From assembly GCF_900176485.1 (NCBI RefSeq), contig NZ_FWYD01000004.1:62001-126000 (forward strand): 64,000 nucleotides of DNA, in the 5' to 3' direction. This DNA comes from Primorskyibacter flagellatus (GTDB taxonomy: Bacteria > Pseudomonadota > Alphaproteobacteria > Rhodobacterales > Rhodobacteraceae). The notes beneath the pieces are model-generated. The model did not search any database. It saw only the letters and a list, made by a program, of their open reading frames with translations, and was not told where the DNA came from. Both the position numbers and the translations under genes were made by a program. Positions 1 to 9,495 of this stretch are shown one piece after another (the first letter of the stretch is position 1; each line of letters begins with the position of its first letter).

Positions 1-78
1 GACGCCCCCGGCCTCGTACTCCCCCAGGAAGTCCGCCGCGTCGTCATTGTCGAATATTCCGATGCCCCAGGCACCCAT
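1..78 (-). CDS. DUF4259-like protein, N-terminal fragment (runs off window)
   Basis: Only the first 26 codons are present; the gene continues past the left edge. The ATG is at 78 and the protein begins MGAWGIGIFDNDDAADFL, which closely matches the usual opening of DUF4259 proteins (MGAWG.G.FDND.A.DW). It lies 16 bases downstream of the nuoI stop on the same strand, so it is probably another of the small genes carried within the nuo operon, between nuoI and the expected nuoJ. Its function is unknown. The family call rests on the N-terminal motif alone. Confidence 0.6.
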   Translation of the reverse strand, partial: MGAWGIGIFDNDDAADFLGEYEAGGV

Positions 79-94
79 GTCGTTTCTCCCGGCG

Positions 95-589
95 TTAGCG
101 GTAGGGCGCGTCCAGTTCGAGATTGCGGGCAATCTCTGATTCCCACCGGTCGCCATTCGCAAGCAGCTTTTCCTTATCGTAGAACAGCTCTTCGCGGGTT
201 TCCGTCGAAAATTCAAAATTCGGGCCTTCGACAATCGCATCCACCGGGCACGCCTCCTGGCAGAAGCCGCAATAGATGCACTTGGTCATGTCGATGTCGT
301 AACGTGTCGTGCGGCGGCTGCCGTCGTCACGGGGTTCCGCGTCAATCGTGATGGCTTGCGCCGGGCAGATCGCCTCGCACAGTTTGCAGGCGATGCAACG
401 CTCTTCACCGTTGGGATAGCGGCGCAGCGCATGTTCGCCACGGAAACGCGGGCTGAGCGGGCCTTTTTCATGCGGGTAGTTCAGCGTCGCCTTCGGAGCG
501 AAGAAATACCGCAGCCCCAGCTTCATGCCGATCACGAAATCCCAAAGAAGAAAGTATTTCGCGGTCCGCCTGTAGTCGATCTGGGTCAT
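95..589 (-). CDS. nuoI: NADH-quinone oxidoreductase subunit I
   Basis: This is the ferredoxin-like peripheral-arm subunit of complex I (NuoI/TYKY). It carries the two [4Fe-4S] clusters N6a and N6b that pass electrons from NuoG towards N2 in NuoB. Two classic motifs are visible: C65-x2-C68-x2-C71-x3-C75 ([12 protein letters not shown]) and C104-x2-C107-x2-C110-x3-C114 ([12 protein letters not shown]). The 164-residue length is normal for alphaproteobacteria. The ATG at 589 follows a good GAGGTGG ribosome site. It lies 48 bases after the nuoH stop, in the same operon. There are no oddities. Confidence 0.98.
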   Translation of the reverse strand: MTQIDYRRTAKYFLLWDFVIGMKLGLRYFFAPKATLNYPHEKGPLSPRFRGEHALRRYPNGEERCIACKLCEAICPAQAITIDAEPRDDGSRRTTRYDIDMTKCIYCGFCQEACPVDAIVEGPNFEFSTETREELFYDKEKLLANGDRWESEIARNLELDAPYR

Positions 590-637
590 AGCACCACCTC
601 TGGGTCAGCTTTATAACAGTTTGCCAGCGTGTTCATC

Positions 638-1675
638 TCAGGCCCCCGTCGACCAGCGGGCGAAGATGCCCCAGAACCAGCCGAACTTTGCGGCGAAGGA
701 GACGAAGACCACCCAGAACAGGCTGAACGGCAGGAACACTTTCCAGCCAAGGCGCATCAGCTGGTCATAGCGGTAGCGCGGGGTGATCGCCTTGACCATC
801 GCGAAGAGGAAGAAGAAGAACGCCATCTTGCCGACCATCCACAGCGCCCCGTCCGGCAGGCCCGGAATGGGTGACAGCCAACCGCCGAAGAACAGCAGCG
901 AGGTCAGTGCGCACATCAGGAAGATAGCGATATATTCGCCGGCCATGAACAGCAGGAAGGGCGTCGCGGAATATTCCACCTGGTAGCCCGCAACCAGTTC
1001 CGATTCCGCCTCTGGCAGGTCGAATGGCGGGCGGTTGGTTTCTGCCAGCGCCGAGATGAAGAACAGGAACACCATCGGGAAATGCGGGATCCAGTACCAG
1101 TTGAACAAGCCGAAATCGCCGTCCTGTGCCCGGACAATGTCACCAAAGTTCAGCGATCCGGTCGAAATGATTACCCCGATGATGATGAGGCCAATCGAGA
1201 CCTCATAGGAAATCATCTGCGCCGCCGACCGCAACGAGCCGAGGAACGGGTATTTGGAGTTCGAGGCCCAGCCGCCCATGATGACGCCGTAAACCTCCAG
1301 CGAGGAGACAGCGAAAACATACAGCACGGCGACGTTGATATCCGACAGCACCCAGTTGTCGTTGAACGGGATCACCGCCCAGGCGATGATTGCCAGCACG
1401 AAACTGGTCATCGGCGCCAGAATGAACACGGTCTTGTCGGCACCCGCAGGCACGACAACTTCCTTGAGAACGTATTTCAGCGCGTCGGCCACCGATTGCA
1501 GAATGCCGAACGTACCGACCACGTTCGGACCCCGACGCATCTGAACCGCAGCCCAGATCTTTCGGTCGCCATAAACGAGGAACAGCAGCGAAATCATCAC
1601 GAAACCGGTCATCGCCAGGCATTGCGCGGCGACGATCAGCAGGATCCCCAGCGGGGTGGAAAAGAATTCAGCCAT
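638..1675 (-). CDS. nuoH: NADH-quinone oxidoreductase subunit H
   Basis: Membrane subunit of complex I (ND1 family) that forms the quinone chamber and the start of the proton path. It has 345 residues with about eight hydrophobic helices. It contains the family signatures [18 protein letters not shown] near residue 40, the central [22 protein letters not shown] acidic loop near 210, and EYSATPF just after it. The ATG at 1675 follows GAGGACCTG. The gene starts 7 bases after the stop of a small lipoprotein gene and continues the nuo operon. Length and motifs are normal. Confidence 0.98.
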   Translation of the reverse strand: MAEFFSTPLGILLIVAAQCLAMTGFVMISLLFLVYGDRKIWAAVQMRRGPNVVGTFGILQSVADALKYVLKEVVVPAGADKTVFILAPMTSFVLAIIAWAVIPFNDNWVLSDINVAVLYVFAVSSLEVYGVIMGGWASNSKYPFLGSLRSAAQMISYEVSIGLIIIGVIISTGSLNFGDIVRAQDGDFGLFNWYWIPHFPMVFLFFISALAETNRPPFDLPEAESELVAGYQVEYSATPFLLFMAGEYIAIFLMCALTSLLFFGGWLSPIPGLPDGALWMVGKMAFFFFLFAMVKAITPRYRYDQLMRLGWKVFLPFSLFWVVFVSFAAKFGWFWGIFARWSTGA

Positions 1676-1682
1676 CAGGTCC

Positions 1683-2093
1683 TCACACCATCGGTATTCC
1701 GTTCTGAGCGCAGGCTTCGGCGACGACTTCGGCGTCGATCGTCATCAGCCCGCGCGGCAGCGTTGGCGAGATGGTGTAAACCGCATCTCCCCGCCAGAGG
1801 CCACCCTCTTCTGTCACATTCGTGCGCAAATGACGCGCAAAACCGTAGTCCCGGTCAAGGGTGTAGCGCGACACGGCACATTCGGCGTAGCGCTCGATGT
1901 CTTTCGGCCCCTGCCCGCCCTTCAGCGCGACAAATACATTCACCAGATCATCATCCAGCGCCTCGGTCTCGATTCCCATATATTCAGGCGCGATCGCAGG
2001 CTCTGCCAGATCGGTCGTGTCCTTGGCACCGCAGGCCGAGACTGTCCCGGCCAGCGTCAGCGCGCAAAAGGGTATCAAGCGGCGACGGCTCAT
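1683..2093 (-). CDS. Small lipoprotein between nuoG and nuoH, unknown function
   Basis: A 136-residue protein I do not recognise. It has a lipoprotein signal: a charged start (MSRRRLIPF), a hydrophobic stretch, and the lipobox V-S-A-C at about residue 21, so it should be exported and lipid-anchored. The mature part is acidic and soluble-looking, with two further cysteines. The ATG overlaps the nuoG stop by four bases (ATGA), and nuoH begins 7 bases downstream, so it is translated with the complex I genes. Unidentified reading frames between nuo genes are known from Rhodobacter capsulatus; a role in complex I assembly or stability is only inference. Confidence 0.8.
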   Translation of the reverse strand: MSRRRLIPFCALTLAGTVSACGAKDTTDLAEPAIAPEYMGIETEALDDDLVNVFVALKGGQGPKDIERYAECAVSRYTLDRDYGFARHLRTNVTEEGGLWRGDAVYTISPTLPRGLMTIDAEVVAEACAQNGIPMV

Positions 2094-4105
2094 TCCGCTG
2101 CCATTGGTTTTTTCGCACGCGCCGCCGCGTTTGCGGACAGTTCGGCCATCAACTGGCTGGACCGCGCAATCGGGTTGGTCAGGTAGAAATCACCAAGCGC
2201 GTGACGGAATGTCGCCTCGCCCAATTCGCCCAGATCCAGCGGAGTCCACGCGTTTTCAGGCACAGAGTCGATCTCTGCCAGATGCGGCACCGCCTCGACC
2301 AGCGCGTTGCGCAGTTGCGCCAGGCTGTCGAAGGGCAGCTTTGCGTCCAACTCGGCTGACAAGGCGCGCAGGATGGCCCAGTTTTCCTTGGCCTCGCCGG
2401 GGGCGAACCCCGCCCGAAGCGCCAGTTGCGGGCGGCCTTCGGTGTTCACGAACAGGCCGCTTTCCTCGGTATAGGCGGCACCCGGCAGAATGATGTCGGC
2501 ACGGTGCGCACCGCGGTCGCCATGGCTGCCCTGATAAATCACGAAGGCACCGTCGGCGATATCCACCTCATCCGCGCCAAGGTTATAGACCAGTTCGGCG
2601 TCTTTCAGTGCGTCCATGCCACCTTCGGTCACAGCCCCCACATCTAGCGCGCCGACACGCCCGGCCGCCGTGTGCAGGATCAGAAAGCCGGACCCGGTGA
2701 CATCAGCGAATTTCATCGCCTGCGCCAGAACCGCAGCACCGTCAGCTTCCTGCAAGGCACCCTGCCCGACGATCACCAGCGTGTTCTTGTCCTTTGCCTC
2801 GCCCTCATGGTCCTTGGTCATTTTCTCAAGTGCCGCGCGATCATCGCCCGCGTGCCAGTATTCGTAGGACAGATCCAGCTTGGGTCCGACAACGCCAACC
2901 TTCGCGCCGCGCAGCCACGCCATCCGGATGCGCGCGTTCAGCACCGGTGCCTCGATTTCCGGGTTGGCGCCGATCAACATGATCGCATCGGCGCTGTCGA
3001 TGTCCTCGATCGCGGCCGTTCCGACATAGGCGGACCGGTTGTCAGCGGGCAGCTTTGCGCCATCCGTCCGGCATTCAACGCTGCCGCCCAGCCCTTCGAT
3101 CAGTTGCTTCAATGCGTAGGTCGCCTCGACCGGGGCCAGATCGCCGATCAGCCCGGCAACTTTCTTTCCCTTCATCGCCTCTGCCGCCGCAGACAGGGCC
3201 TCTGGCCATGTCGCGGGCTTCAGCTTGCCGTCCACGCGGATATAGGGCTTGTCCAGACGCTGACGCCGCAGACCGTCCCAGACAAAGCGCGTTTTGTCGG
3301 AAATCCATTCCTCGTTCACGCCGTCATGGTTGCGCGGCAGGATGCGCATGACTTCGCGCCCCTTGGTATCGACGCGGATGTTCGACCCGAGCGCATCCAT
3401 CACGTCAATCGTCTCGGTCTTGGTCAATTCCCAGGGCCGCGCGGTGAACGCATAGGGTTTCGACACCAGCGCTCCCACCGGACACAGATCAATGATGTTG
3501 CCTTGCAGGTTCGAATCCAGCGTCTCGCCCAGATAGGACGTGATCTCGCTGTCTTCGCCCCGGCCGGTCTGGCCCATCTGGGTGATGCCCGCGACCTCTG
3601 TCGTGAAGCGCACGCAGCGGGTGCAGGATATGCAACGCGTCATATGCGTCTCGACAAGCGGGCCGAGGTTCAGGTCGTCCACCGCGCGCTTGGGTTCGCG
3701 AAAGCGGCTGAAATCGACACCGTAGGCCATCGCCTGATCCTGAAGGTCACACTCACCGCCCTGGTCGCAGATCGGGCAATCCAGCGGGTGGTTGATCAGC
3801 AGGAACTCCATCACGCCCTCGCGGGCCTTCTTGACCATAGGCGAGTTGGTCTTGACCACCGGCGGCGCGCCTTCCGGGCCGGGCCGCAGATCGCGGACCT
3901 GCATCGCGCAGGAGGCCGCAGGCTTGGGCGGGCCGCCCACGACCTCGACAAGGCACATCCGGCAGTTGCCCGCGATCGACAGACGCTCATGGTAGCAGAA
4001 ACGCGGAATTTCCACGCCCGCCTGCTCGCATGCCTGGATCAGGGTCATTGCCCCGTCCACTTCAACTTCCTGCTCGTCGATGATGATCTTGCGTAGGTCC
4101 GACAT
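2090..4105 (-). CDS. nuoG: NADH-quinone oxidoreductase subunit G
   Basis: Large iron-sulphur subunit of the complex I peripheral arm. Residues 1-75 are a [2Fe-2S] ferredoxin domain with Cys37, Cys48, Cys51 and Cys66. Next come the His/Cys ligand region ([18 protein letters not shown]), a [4Fe-4S] motif ([10 protein letters not shown]) with a later CPVGAL, and a long molybdopterin-oxidoreductase-like domain that is catalytically inactive in this family. The ATG at 4105 ([12 protein letters not shown]) gives 671 residues, normal for the family; an in-frame start 72 bases upstream would add an unlikely basic tail. It follows the DUF5333-like gene by 5 bases and overlaps the next lipoprotein by ATGA. 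Confidence 0.97.
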   Translation of the reverse strand: MSDLRKIIIDEQEVEVDGAMTLIQACEQAGVEIPRFCYHERLSIAGNCRMCLVEVVGGPPKPAASCAMQVRDLRPGPEGAPPVVKTNSPMVKKAREGVMEFLLINHPLDCPICDQGGECDLQDQAMAYGVDFSRFREPKRAVDDLNLGPLVETHMTRCISCTRCVRFTTEVAGITQMGQTGRGEDSEITSYLGETLDSNLQGNIIDLCPVGALVSKPYAFTARPWELTKTETIDVMDALGSNIRVDTKGREVMRILPRNHDGVNEEWISDKTRFVWDGLRRQRLDKPYIRVDGKLKPATWPEALSAAAEAMKGKKVAGLIGDLAPVEATYALKQLIEGLGGSVECRTDGAKLPADNRSAYVGTAAIEDIDSADAIMLIGANPEIEAPVLNARIRMAWLRGAKVGVVGPKLDLSYEYWHAGDDRAALEKMTKDHEGEAKDKNTLVIVGQGALQEADGAAVLAQAMKFADVTGSGFLILHTAAGRVGALDVGAVTEGGMDALKDAELVYNLGADEVDIADGAFVIYQGSHGDRGAHRADIILPGAAYTEESGLFVNTEGRPQLALRAGFAPGEAKENWAILRALSAELDAKLPFDSLAQLRNALVEAVPHLAEIDSVPENAWTPLDLGELGEATFRHALGDFYLTNPIARSSQLMAELSANAAARAKKPMAAE

Positions 4106-4110
4106 CGGTC

Positions 4111-4506
4111 TCACTTTGCTCTGAGCAAGGCGCCAACCTGGCTGTTCCTTGCGATTTCCCTGCGCCCCAGCGCGCAAAATCCGCTCTCGTTCGTGGCCCC
4201 GTTGGCCACCAGAAAGGCCTTTGCCTCGGCCTCAAGACGTTTACGATCCGCCTTGCTTTTCACGAAGTCCTCGATCTCATCCTTGCTGTAGCCCTGCGCC
4301 TGCGCATGGTTTTCCAGCTTGTTGATGAATTGCAGCGCCGCAATCATCCGGGCCCCGATGGACCCGCAATTGCTGCGGATCTCATCCGCGATCGCAATGT
4401 TGCGCAACCCGTCATTCACAAACTTCACCGAGCTCAGCGGCGGCTGGGCCGCAGAGGCCGTTCCCGCCGCCAGCAGCGCGAGGATCAGGGGCAATTTCAG
4501 TGCCAT
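4111..4506 (-). CDS. DUF5333-like exported protein between nuoF and nuoG
   Basis: A 131-residue exported protein with an N-terminal signal peptide ([15 protein letters not shown], cleavage near ASA-AQ) and two cysteines in the mature part that could form a disulphide. It resembles the DUF5333 proteins that occur in the nuo clusters of Rhodobacteraceae; the family name is from memory. I chose the ATG at 4506 because GGAAAGGAATAACGAT lies directly before it; longer in-frame starts at 4524 and 4578 would bury the signal peptide. It ends 5 bases before nuoG. Periplasmic location is predicted; function is unknown. Confidence 0.75.
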   Translation of the reverse strand: MALKLPLILALLAAGTASAAQPPLSSVKFVNDGLRNIAIADEIRSNCGSIGARMIAALQFINKLENHAQAQGYSKDEIEDFVKSKADRKRLEAEAKAFLVANGATNESGFCALGRREIARNSQVGALLRAK

Positions 4507-4635
4507 ATCGTTATTCCTTTCCATGTCCTGGAAAGCCCGCGCGAAACGCGGACTCCACCACTTGGCGACATGGGTCACAGCTGCCTGTTATACAATAACA
4601 GACCCCGCAACCACCTGATATGACATACCCTTTTA
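4507..4635 (-). other. 129-base gap inside the nuo operon with a short palindrome
   Basis: This is the longest untranslated gap inside the nuo gene series. On the plus strand, 4585-4601 forms CTGTTAT-ACA-ATAACAG, a perfect 7-bp inverted repeat with a 3-base centre. Straddling its upstream edge on the minus strand is a weak sigma70-like arrangement (TTGAAT, 17 bases, TATCAG). The gap may hold an internal promoter with an operator for nuoG-H-I, or an RNA processing hairpin. Both readings are inference. Confidence 0.35.
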
Positions 4636-4965
4636 TCATTCAACACAACGTCCGACAAAGGTCAGCGTATCGTCGGATACGCGTAGCTGATCGGCCGGGG
4701 TATCCGGGCCGATCGTCCAGTCGATGTTGGACGTGCCGTAATACCGGATACAGTATTTCGTCCCCTGATGACGCCCGGCTTCGCGCGCCGCGTCCAACCC
4801 GCTGGAGACCGGACGCGCCGTCGCTGTGAAGTCGTGCTTGTCATCACCCGAACCGCGCGCCTTGCCCGAGAAATACTGGCCGTCGATCACGCTTTGGTTT
4901 GAGCGCAGCTTGGAGCATCCGCCCAAGGTCAGCGCGACACAGGTCAGGATCAGAATTGTCCGCAT
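4636..4965 (-). CDS. Small lipoprotein upstream of the DUF5333 gene, unknown function
   Basis: A 109-residue protein with a clear lipoprotein signal: MRTILILTCVALTLGGC, lipobox L-G-G-C, with the lipidated cysteine at about residue 17. The mature domain has two further cysteines (KYCIRYYG and FVGRCVE) that could pair. I do not recognise the family. The ATG lies 4 bases after the nuoF stop, so it is co-translated with complex I. It is probably anchored in the inner or outer membrane facing the periplasm. A link to complex I is suggested only by position. Confidence 0.75.
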   Translation of the reverse strand: MRTILILTCVALTLGGCSKLRSNQSVIDGQYFSGKARGSGDDKHDFTATARPVSSGLDAAREAGRHQGTKYCIRYYGTSNIDWTIGPDTPADQLRVSDDTLTFVGRCVE

Positions 4966-4969
4966 TGGC

Positions 4970-6268
4970 CTACTCCGCCGCCACGGCGCTGACGCGGCCT
5001 GTGCGTTTCGCCTTGATCCGGTCCTCGATCTCGTCGCGGAAGTTGCGGATCAGGCCCTGAATGGGCCAGGCCGCCGCGTCGCCAAGAGCGCAGATCGTGT
5101 GGCCTTCGACCTGCTTGGTGACGTCGAACAGCATGTCGATTTCCTCGACCTCCGCCTCGCCCCGCACCAGACGCTCCATGACGCGCATCATCCAGCCCGT
5201 GCCTTCGCGGCAGGGCGTACACTGTCCGCAGGACTCGTGCTTGTAGAATTTCGCCAGACGCCAGATCGCCTTGATGATGTCGGTGTCCTTGTCCATCACG
5301 ATCACCGCCGCCGTGCCCAGGCCAGAGCCAAGCTCGCCACGCAGGTAGTCGAAATCCATGATGGCGTTTTTCATCTTTTCGCCGCGCACACAGGGCACGG
5401 ACGATCCGCCGGGGATGACGGCCTTGAGGTTGTCCCAGCCGCCACGGATGCCGCCGCAATGCGTCTCGATCAATTCCTCGAAGGAGATCGACATCGCCTC
5501 TTCAACCACGCAGGGGTTGTTGACATGACCGGAGATCGCAAACAGCTTCGTGCCCGCATTGTTCGGACGCCCGAAGCCCGCGAACCATTCCGCGCCGCGC
5601 CGCAGGATCGTCGGCACAACGGCGATGGATTCGACGTTGTTCACCGTCGTCGGGCAGCCATACAGACCCGCGCCCGCCGGGAAAGGCGGCTTCATGCGCG
5701 GCATGCCTTTCTTGCCCTCAAGCGATTCCAGCAGCGCAGTTTCCTCGCCGCAGATATAGGCACCCGCGCCATGCGCGACGTAGATGTCGAAATCCCAGCC
5801 CGACCCGGCCGCGTTCTTGCCGACCAGCCCGGCGTCATAGGCCTCGTCGATCGCGGCCTGAAGCGCCTCCTTCTCGCGGATATATTCGCCGCGGATGTAG
5901 ATATAGCACGCGTGCGCCTGCATCGCGAAAGAGGCGATCAGGCAGCCCTCGATCAGCGTATGCGGATCGTGGCGCATGATCTCGCGGTCCTTGCAGGTGC
6001 CGGGTTCGGATTCGTCGGCATTCACCACCAGATAGGACGGCCGCCCGTCGCTTTCCTTGGGCATGAAGGACCACTTCAATCCGGTGGGGAAGCCCGCACC
6101 GCCGCGACCACGCAGGCCAGAAGCCTTCATCGTGTCGACGATCCAGGGTGCCCCCTTCTTGATGATGTCGGCCGTGCCATCCCAATGGCCCCGCGCCTGC
6201 GCGCCCTTCAGCGTACGGTCATGCATCCCGTAGAGGTTGGTGAAGATCCGGTCCTGATCCTGCAGCAT
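4970..6268 (-). CDS. nuoF: NADH-quinone oxidoreductase subunit F
   Basis: The NADH-oxidising, FMN-binding subunit of complex I. Visible motifs are the Rossmann-like glycine-rich NADH site [16 protein letters not shown] near residue 60, the FMN region around [13 protein letters not shown], the [19 protein letters not shown] segment, and the [4Fe-4S] N3 ligands in [11 protein letters not shown] with a later cysteine near TICALGD. I start it at ATG 6268 ([17 protein letters not shown]), which matches known family N-termini and gives 432 residues; an ATG at 6286 would overlap the upstream DUF5337-like gene. It is followed 4 bases later by a lipoprotein gene. Confidence 0.97.
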   Translation of the reverse strand: MLQDQDRIFTNLYGMHDRTLKGAQARGHWDGTADIIKKGAPWIVDTMKASGLRGRGGAGFPTGLKWSFMPKESDGRPSYLVVNADESEPGTCKDREIMRHDPHTLIEGCLIASFAMQAHACYIYIRGEYIREKEALQAAIDEAYDAGLVGKNAAGSGWDFDIYVAHGAGAYICGEETALLESLEGKKGMPRMKPPFPAGAGLYGCPTTVNNVESIAVVPTILRRGAEWFAGFGRPNNAGTKLFAISGHVNNPCVVEEAMSISFEELIETHCGGIRGGWDNLKAVIPGGSSVPCVRGEKMKNAIMDFDYLRGELGSGLGTAAVIVMDKDTDIIKAIWRLAKFYKHESCGQCTPCREGTGWMMRVMERLVRGEAEVEEIDMLFDVTKQVEGHTICALGDAAAWPIQGLIRNFRDEIEDRIKAKRTGRVSAVAAE

Positions 6269-6275
6269 CGCGTGC

Positions 6276-6500
6276 CTATCCTTCATTGTCCCGGCGTTTC
6301 CGCCAGATCTGGTATGTCACGACCATCGCCCAGAAGAGCGCGGCCAGTACGGCGAGATCTATGAGCAGGGCATACCGTCCCGGCAAACCCAACATCGGTC
6401 CCACCCATTGGGCCGCAATCCAAAACAGCATAGAGCCAGCAATGACAAGGGCGACAAACCGTCCCTGCCGCGCCGTTTGCTGATCTTGGTCACGTCCCAT
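6276..6500 (-). CDS. Small two-helix membrane protein (DUF5337-like) between the HhH gene and nuoF
   Basis: A 74-residue protein with two hydrophobic helices (about residues 14-33 and 43-63) and basic flanks. It resembles the DUF5337 proteins annotated in nuo clusters of Rhodobacteraceae; I recall the name and cannot confirm it. The ATG at 6500 lies 15 bases after the stop of the upstream gene and the stop lies 7 bases before nuoF. It should sit in the inner membrane. It could be an assembly or accessory protein of complex I, but that is positional inference. Confidence 0.7.
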   Translation of the reverse strand: MGRDQDQQTARQGRFVALVIAGSMLFWIAAQWVGPMLGLPGRYALLIDLAVLAALFWAMVVTYQIWRKRRDNEG

Positions 6501-6515
6501 CGTATTCAGTATCCG

Positions 6516-7532
6516 TCAGTACACGTCGCCCTTGTCGACGCGTTTGGAAAATTCGGTGTCCCCGCCGGCAGCGAGGATTTTGGCCTGTTCGACCCAATCG
6601 TCTCGGCTGACACGCCCCTTGAAGCCTGACAGGTTGGCATCCACCCACGCCACCTCGCCCGCCGTCCAATTGGCGACCTGATCGAAGTGGTAAAAGCCCA
6701 TTTCATTCAGCAGGGTTTCCAGTTTTGGCCCCACGCCCTTGATTTCCTTCAGGTTATCAGCACCGCCATCGCGCGCCTTTGTCAGCGTCTCGGGCTTGGA
6801 GCCTTCAAGCGCGTCACCGCCGTCATGATCACCACCGCTATCGGCCGATGTCGGCTCAGCCTTGGCCGGGTTGCTTGCGTCATCCGGCTTGGCGGCCTCA
6901 TATTTCCAGCTGCCCTTGCGGCTGGACAGTTCCGCCTCACCCGAAAGGACAGCAGAGGGTTTCACAACGGGCCCGTTCGCCGTCTTATCACCGGCGGCTG
7001 TCTTCGGCGTCGCGGCATCCGCGTTCTTGGCTTTGGCTGCGGCATCGTCTTTCGCTTTGGCCTGCGGTTTATCTGCTGTCGCTGCCTCCGTCGGCGTGGT
7101 TCCGGCGCTGGCTTCGCTTGCCCCATCGGTGGCAGTTTGGCCCACCACCTTCTTTTCAGCTGGCGCTGGTTCAGCCGTCTTGGACCCTTCGGCATTGGGT
7201 GTCGACGACTTGGCCGCCGGGCGTGCAGATTCCGTTCCGGTCACGCCCTCCAAGGACATAGGACTGTCGGAACCGCTACCGGCGCCAGCAGTTCCCGGCC
7301 CATTTGATATGCCTTTGGCACGCATGCTCTGCCCCAGCTTGGGAACGTCCGAGCACATCAACCAAGTCAGCAGAAGCCCCAGCAAAGCCACCACAAGCAC
7401 CCCAAGGAAAATCGATGTGCCCCACCCATATCCCCTGACGCTGAGCGCCAGGATCAGTGTGACAACACCAAGTGCCGCGGCCAAGCCCCAGCATTTGGTC
7501 TGACAGCTATATCCAGAACCGGATTGGGTCAT
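6516..7532 (-). CDS. Membrane-anchored helix-hairpin-helix protein, paralogue of the NuoE tail
   Basis: A 338-residue protein in three parts. Residues 10-60 hold two membrane helices with a cysteine-bearing start (CQTKCW). Residues 65-255 are a low-complexity Ala/Lys/Thr/Glu-rich linker. The end, about 258-335, is a compact helix-hairpin-helix domain with KEIKGVGPKLETLLNEMGF and FDQVANWT, of the type annotated as predicted flap-endonuclease-like 5' nuclease (COG3743). The same domain, at very high identity, ends the adjacent NuoE. The ATG at 7532 follows GGGAGAGTAACG. No catalytic carboxylates of true flap nucleases are evident, so a nuclease role is doubtful; protein or nucleic-acid binding near the membrane is possible. 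Confidence 0.8.
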   Translation of the reverse strand: MTQSGSGYSCQTKCWGLAAALGVVTLILALSVRGYGWGTSIFLGVLVVALLGLLLTWLMCSDVPKLGQSMRAKGISNGPGTAGAGSGSDSPMSLEGVTGTESARPAAKSSTPNAEGSKTAEPAPAEKKVVGQTATDGASEASAGTTPTEAATADKPQAKAKDDAAAKAKNADAATPKTAAGDKTANGPVVKPSAVLSGEAELSSRKGSWKYEAAKPDDASNPAKAEPTSADSGGDHDGGDALEGSKPETLTKARDGGADNLKEIKGVGPKLETLLNEMGFYHFDQVANWTAGEVAWVDANLSGFKGRVSRDDWVEQAKILAAGGDTEFSKRVDKGDVY

Positions 7533-7564
7533 CGTTACTCTCCCTGAAAAATCTTATGCGGTGG

Positions 7565-8890
7565 TTACGTTTCGTCTTTGCCACCTTTCTTAACACGCGC
7601 CGAAAATTCCGTCTCTCCCCCCTCGGCCAAGGTTCTTGCCTGCGACACCCATTCGTCGCGGGTCACACGCCCTTTGAAGCCTTCGAGGTTCTCATCGACC
7701 CAGGCAATTTCCGCCTCGGACCAGTTTGCGATCTGGTCAAAATGATAAAAACCAAGCGAATTGCACATTTCTTCAAGCTTCGGACCGATGCCCTTGATCT
7801 GCTTGAGGTCGTCGGCCTTGCCGTCACGCGGACCATCCAACGCTTCCGGCCGGGAGCCGGAGGTCGAAGACGTATCCGCTGTCGCCGCAGCCTCGTCAGA
7901 TGGCGCTTTCTTGGCTGGCGCATCACTGCTGTCGGTTGTCCCGGAAGCGGCCGCTTTGCCGGATGTGTCAGATTTCTCGGGCTGGCCGGCCGTATCCGCG
8001 GTTCCTTTTTCTGCGGCGGGTCTGGTCTTGGTCGAGTCCGCCGCCTTCGCACTGGCAACGGGCTTGGCCACGGTCTTTGCTTCGGCCTCGCGCTTGTCTA
8101 TTCCCGTCTCGTCGATCGTCTCATCCGCGCCGGGTTTCGGTTGTTTGGCAGGGCCAGCCGAATCCCGGACCGGTCTATCCACCTTGTTCTGCCAAGGTGC
8201 CAGCAAGGGCACTTCGGTGCCGTCGATACGTTTGATCGTATCGCCGATATCCGTCGCAAGCTGGGCGCTCGCGTTATATTTGGTATGGCCGCTGTCATAT
8301 TCCTTCAGGCTGGTCAGCCCCGATTTCGGTTCCGAGGCAAAACGGCCATTCTGCGGTCCCGGCACCGGCACCTTGCCCGCGGCCAGTTCGTCCAGAATTT
8401 CGGCCAGACGTTCGGTCGTCAGATCCTCGTAGTAATCCTTGCCGATCTGCGCCATCGGCGCGTTGGCACATGCCCCGGCGCATTCGACCTCTTCCCAGCT
8501 GAACTTGCCGTCAGCAGAAAGCTCGTGCGGCTTATCGGCAATCTTTTCGCGGCACACGGCCATCAGATCCTCGGCCCCGCAAATCATGCAGGACGTGGTG
8601 CCGCAAATCTGAATATGTGCCACAGTCCCAACAGGTTGCAGCTGGAACATGAAGTAGAACGACGCCACTTCCATGACCCGCATATAGGCCATGCCCAGCA
8701 TCTCGGCGACAGCCTCGATCGCAGGGCGGGTCAACCAGCCTTCTTGTTCCTGCGCGCGCCACAGAAGCGCGATGACCGCGCTGGCCTGTCGGCCCTCGGG
8801 GTATTTGGTAATCTGGGCTTCGGCCCAGGCCAGATTTGCATCTGTGAAGGCGAAACTTTGCGGTTGGTCGTGATACAGGCGTCTCAGCAT
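7565..8890 (-). CDS. nuoE: NADH-quinone oxidoreductase subunit E with C-terminal helix-hairpin-helix extension
   Basis: Residues 1-175 are a normal NuoE (24-kDa) thioredoxin-like subunit with the [2Fe-2S] N1a ligands Cys96, Cys101, Cys137 and Cys141 (CGTTSC and CAGAC). It then continues for about 265 residues: a long Ala/Thr/Lys/Asp-rich linker (about 180-355) and a helix-hairpin-helix domain (about 360-430, [25 protein letters not shown]). Most bacterial NuoE proteins stop near 160-175 residues; extended NuoE proteins occur in Rhodobacter relatives. The tail is a near-copy of the end of the next gene. The ATG at 8890 follows GGAACGACC. The core function is certain; the role of the tail is unknown. 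Confidence 0.95.
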   Translation of the reverse strand: MLRRLYHDQPQSFAFTDANLAWAEAQITKYPEGRQASAVIALLWRAQEQEGWLTRPAIEAVAEMLGMAYMRVMEVASFYFMFQLQPVGTVAHIQICGTTSCMICGAEDLMAVCREKIADKPHELSADGKFSWEEVECAGACANAPMAQIGKDYYEDLTTERLAEILDELAAGKVPVPGPQNGRFASEPKSGLTSLKEYDSGHTKYNASAQLATDIGDTIKRIDGTEVPLLAPWQNKVDRPVRDSAGPAKQPKPGADETIDETGIDKREAEAKTVAKPVASAKAADSTKTRPAAEKGTADTAGQPEKSDTSGKAAASGTTDSSDAPAKKAPSDEAAATADTSSTSGSRPEALDGPRDGKADDLKQIKGIGPKLEEMCNSLGFYHFDQIANWSEAEIAWVDENLEGFKGRVTRDEWVSQARTLAEGGETEFSARVKKGGKDET

Positions 8891-8898
8891 GGTCGTTC

Positions 8899-9201
8899 CT
8901 ATTGCGTCAGCACGCAGGCGACGGGAATGTTTGGCACAGTCCGGTCGGGGTTTTCTCCGTTCAGCTCGGCCACCAGCGCTTGCTGGCGAATGGCAGAGTC
9001 GGTCATGTTGTCAGCGATGAAGCACAGGTAGAGATCCGCGCCCTTCTGCATTCCGAAGGTCGCGCCGCCGGTGCTGCTTGTAGCAAAAGGTTCAAAGCCT
9101 TGCGCGGCCAGATCCGACACATAGACAAAATCGCTTTTGCCGGCCTCCGAGGCAAGCGCGGGCGCGGCACACAGAGCCAGTATGCAGCCGATGCGGATCA
9201 T
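8899..9201 (-). CDS. Small exported protein upstream of nuoE, unknown function
   Basis: A 100-residue protein with a signal peptide ([17 protein letters not shown], cleavage before SEAG). The mature part contains two cysteines, one in LYLCFIADN and one near the C-terminus (PVACVLTQ). I recognise no family. The ATG overlaps the stop of the preceding lipoprotein gene by 4 bases (ATGA), and nuoE starts 8 bases after its stop, so it is embedded in the nuo operon. The periplasm is the predicted location. Confidence 0.72.
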   Translation of the reverse strand: MIRIGCILALCAAPALASEAGKSDFVYVSDLAAQGFEPFATSSTGGATFGMQKGADLYLCFIADNMTDSAIRQQALVAELNGENPDRTVPNIPVACVLTQ

Positions 9202-9485
9202 GCCGCGCAGGCCCCCGTGGTCAGCCGCACGCCGCCATCCGACAGTTTTACCGCCTCTTCGCGGGCCAACTTGTACTCGGTGACCTGAATCACCTGCTCA
9301 CGCGTCAAACCGGTCTGAAGTTCCACCGGCAGATAGTCGCTTTCGGCCACCATATCGCAGCCGATAGAGGTTACGGCCGCGTCATATGCGGCAATCTGCT
9401 CGGCCGACACACCGTCGGGCGGCAGGGCAAGACAGCCGCTCAGGCCAAACGCTGCAATGGTCAAAAGGATCGTCGGTCGCGTCAT
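9198..9485 (-). CDS. Small lipoprotein between nuoD and nuoE, unknown function
   Basis: A 95-residue predicted lipoprotein: MTRPTILLTIAAFGLSGC with lipobox L-S-G-C. The mature part contains one cysteine in IGCDM and one near the C-terminus (TGACAA). I use the ATG at 9485 because AAGGA lies about 6 bases before it; the ATG two codons earlier (9491) overlaps that ribosome site. It begins 10 bases after the nuoD stop and overlaps the next exported protein by ATGA. The family is unknown; a periplasm-facing location is predicted. Confidence 0.72.
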   Translation of the reverse strand: MTRPTILLTIAAFGLSGCLALPPDGVSAEQIAAYDAAVTSIGCDMVAESDYLPVELQTGLTREQVIQVTEYKLAREEAVKLSDGGVRLTTGACAA

Positions 9486-9495
9486 GGTCATTCCT

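Noticed and set aside
6516-7532. Nuclease function for the helix-hairpin-helix protein.
   Set aside because: Only the DNA-binding-type helix-hairpin-helix module is visible, without the acidic metal-binding residues of flap endonucleases; kept as a structural domain only.
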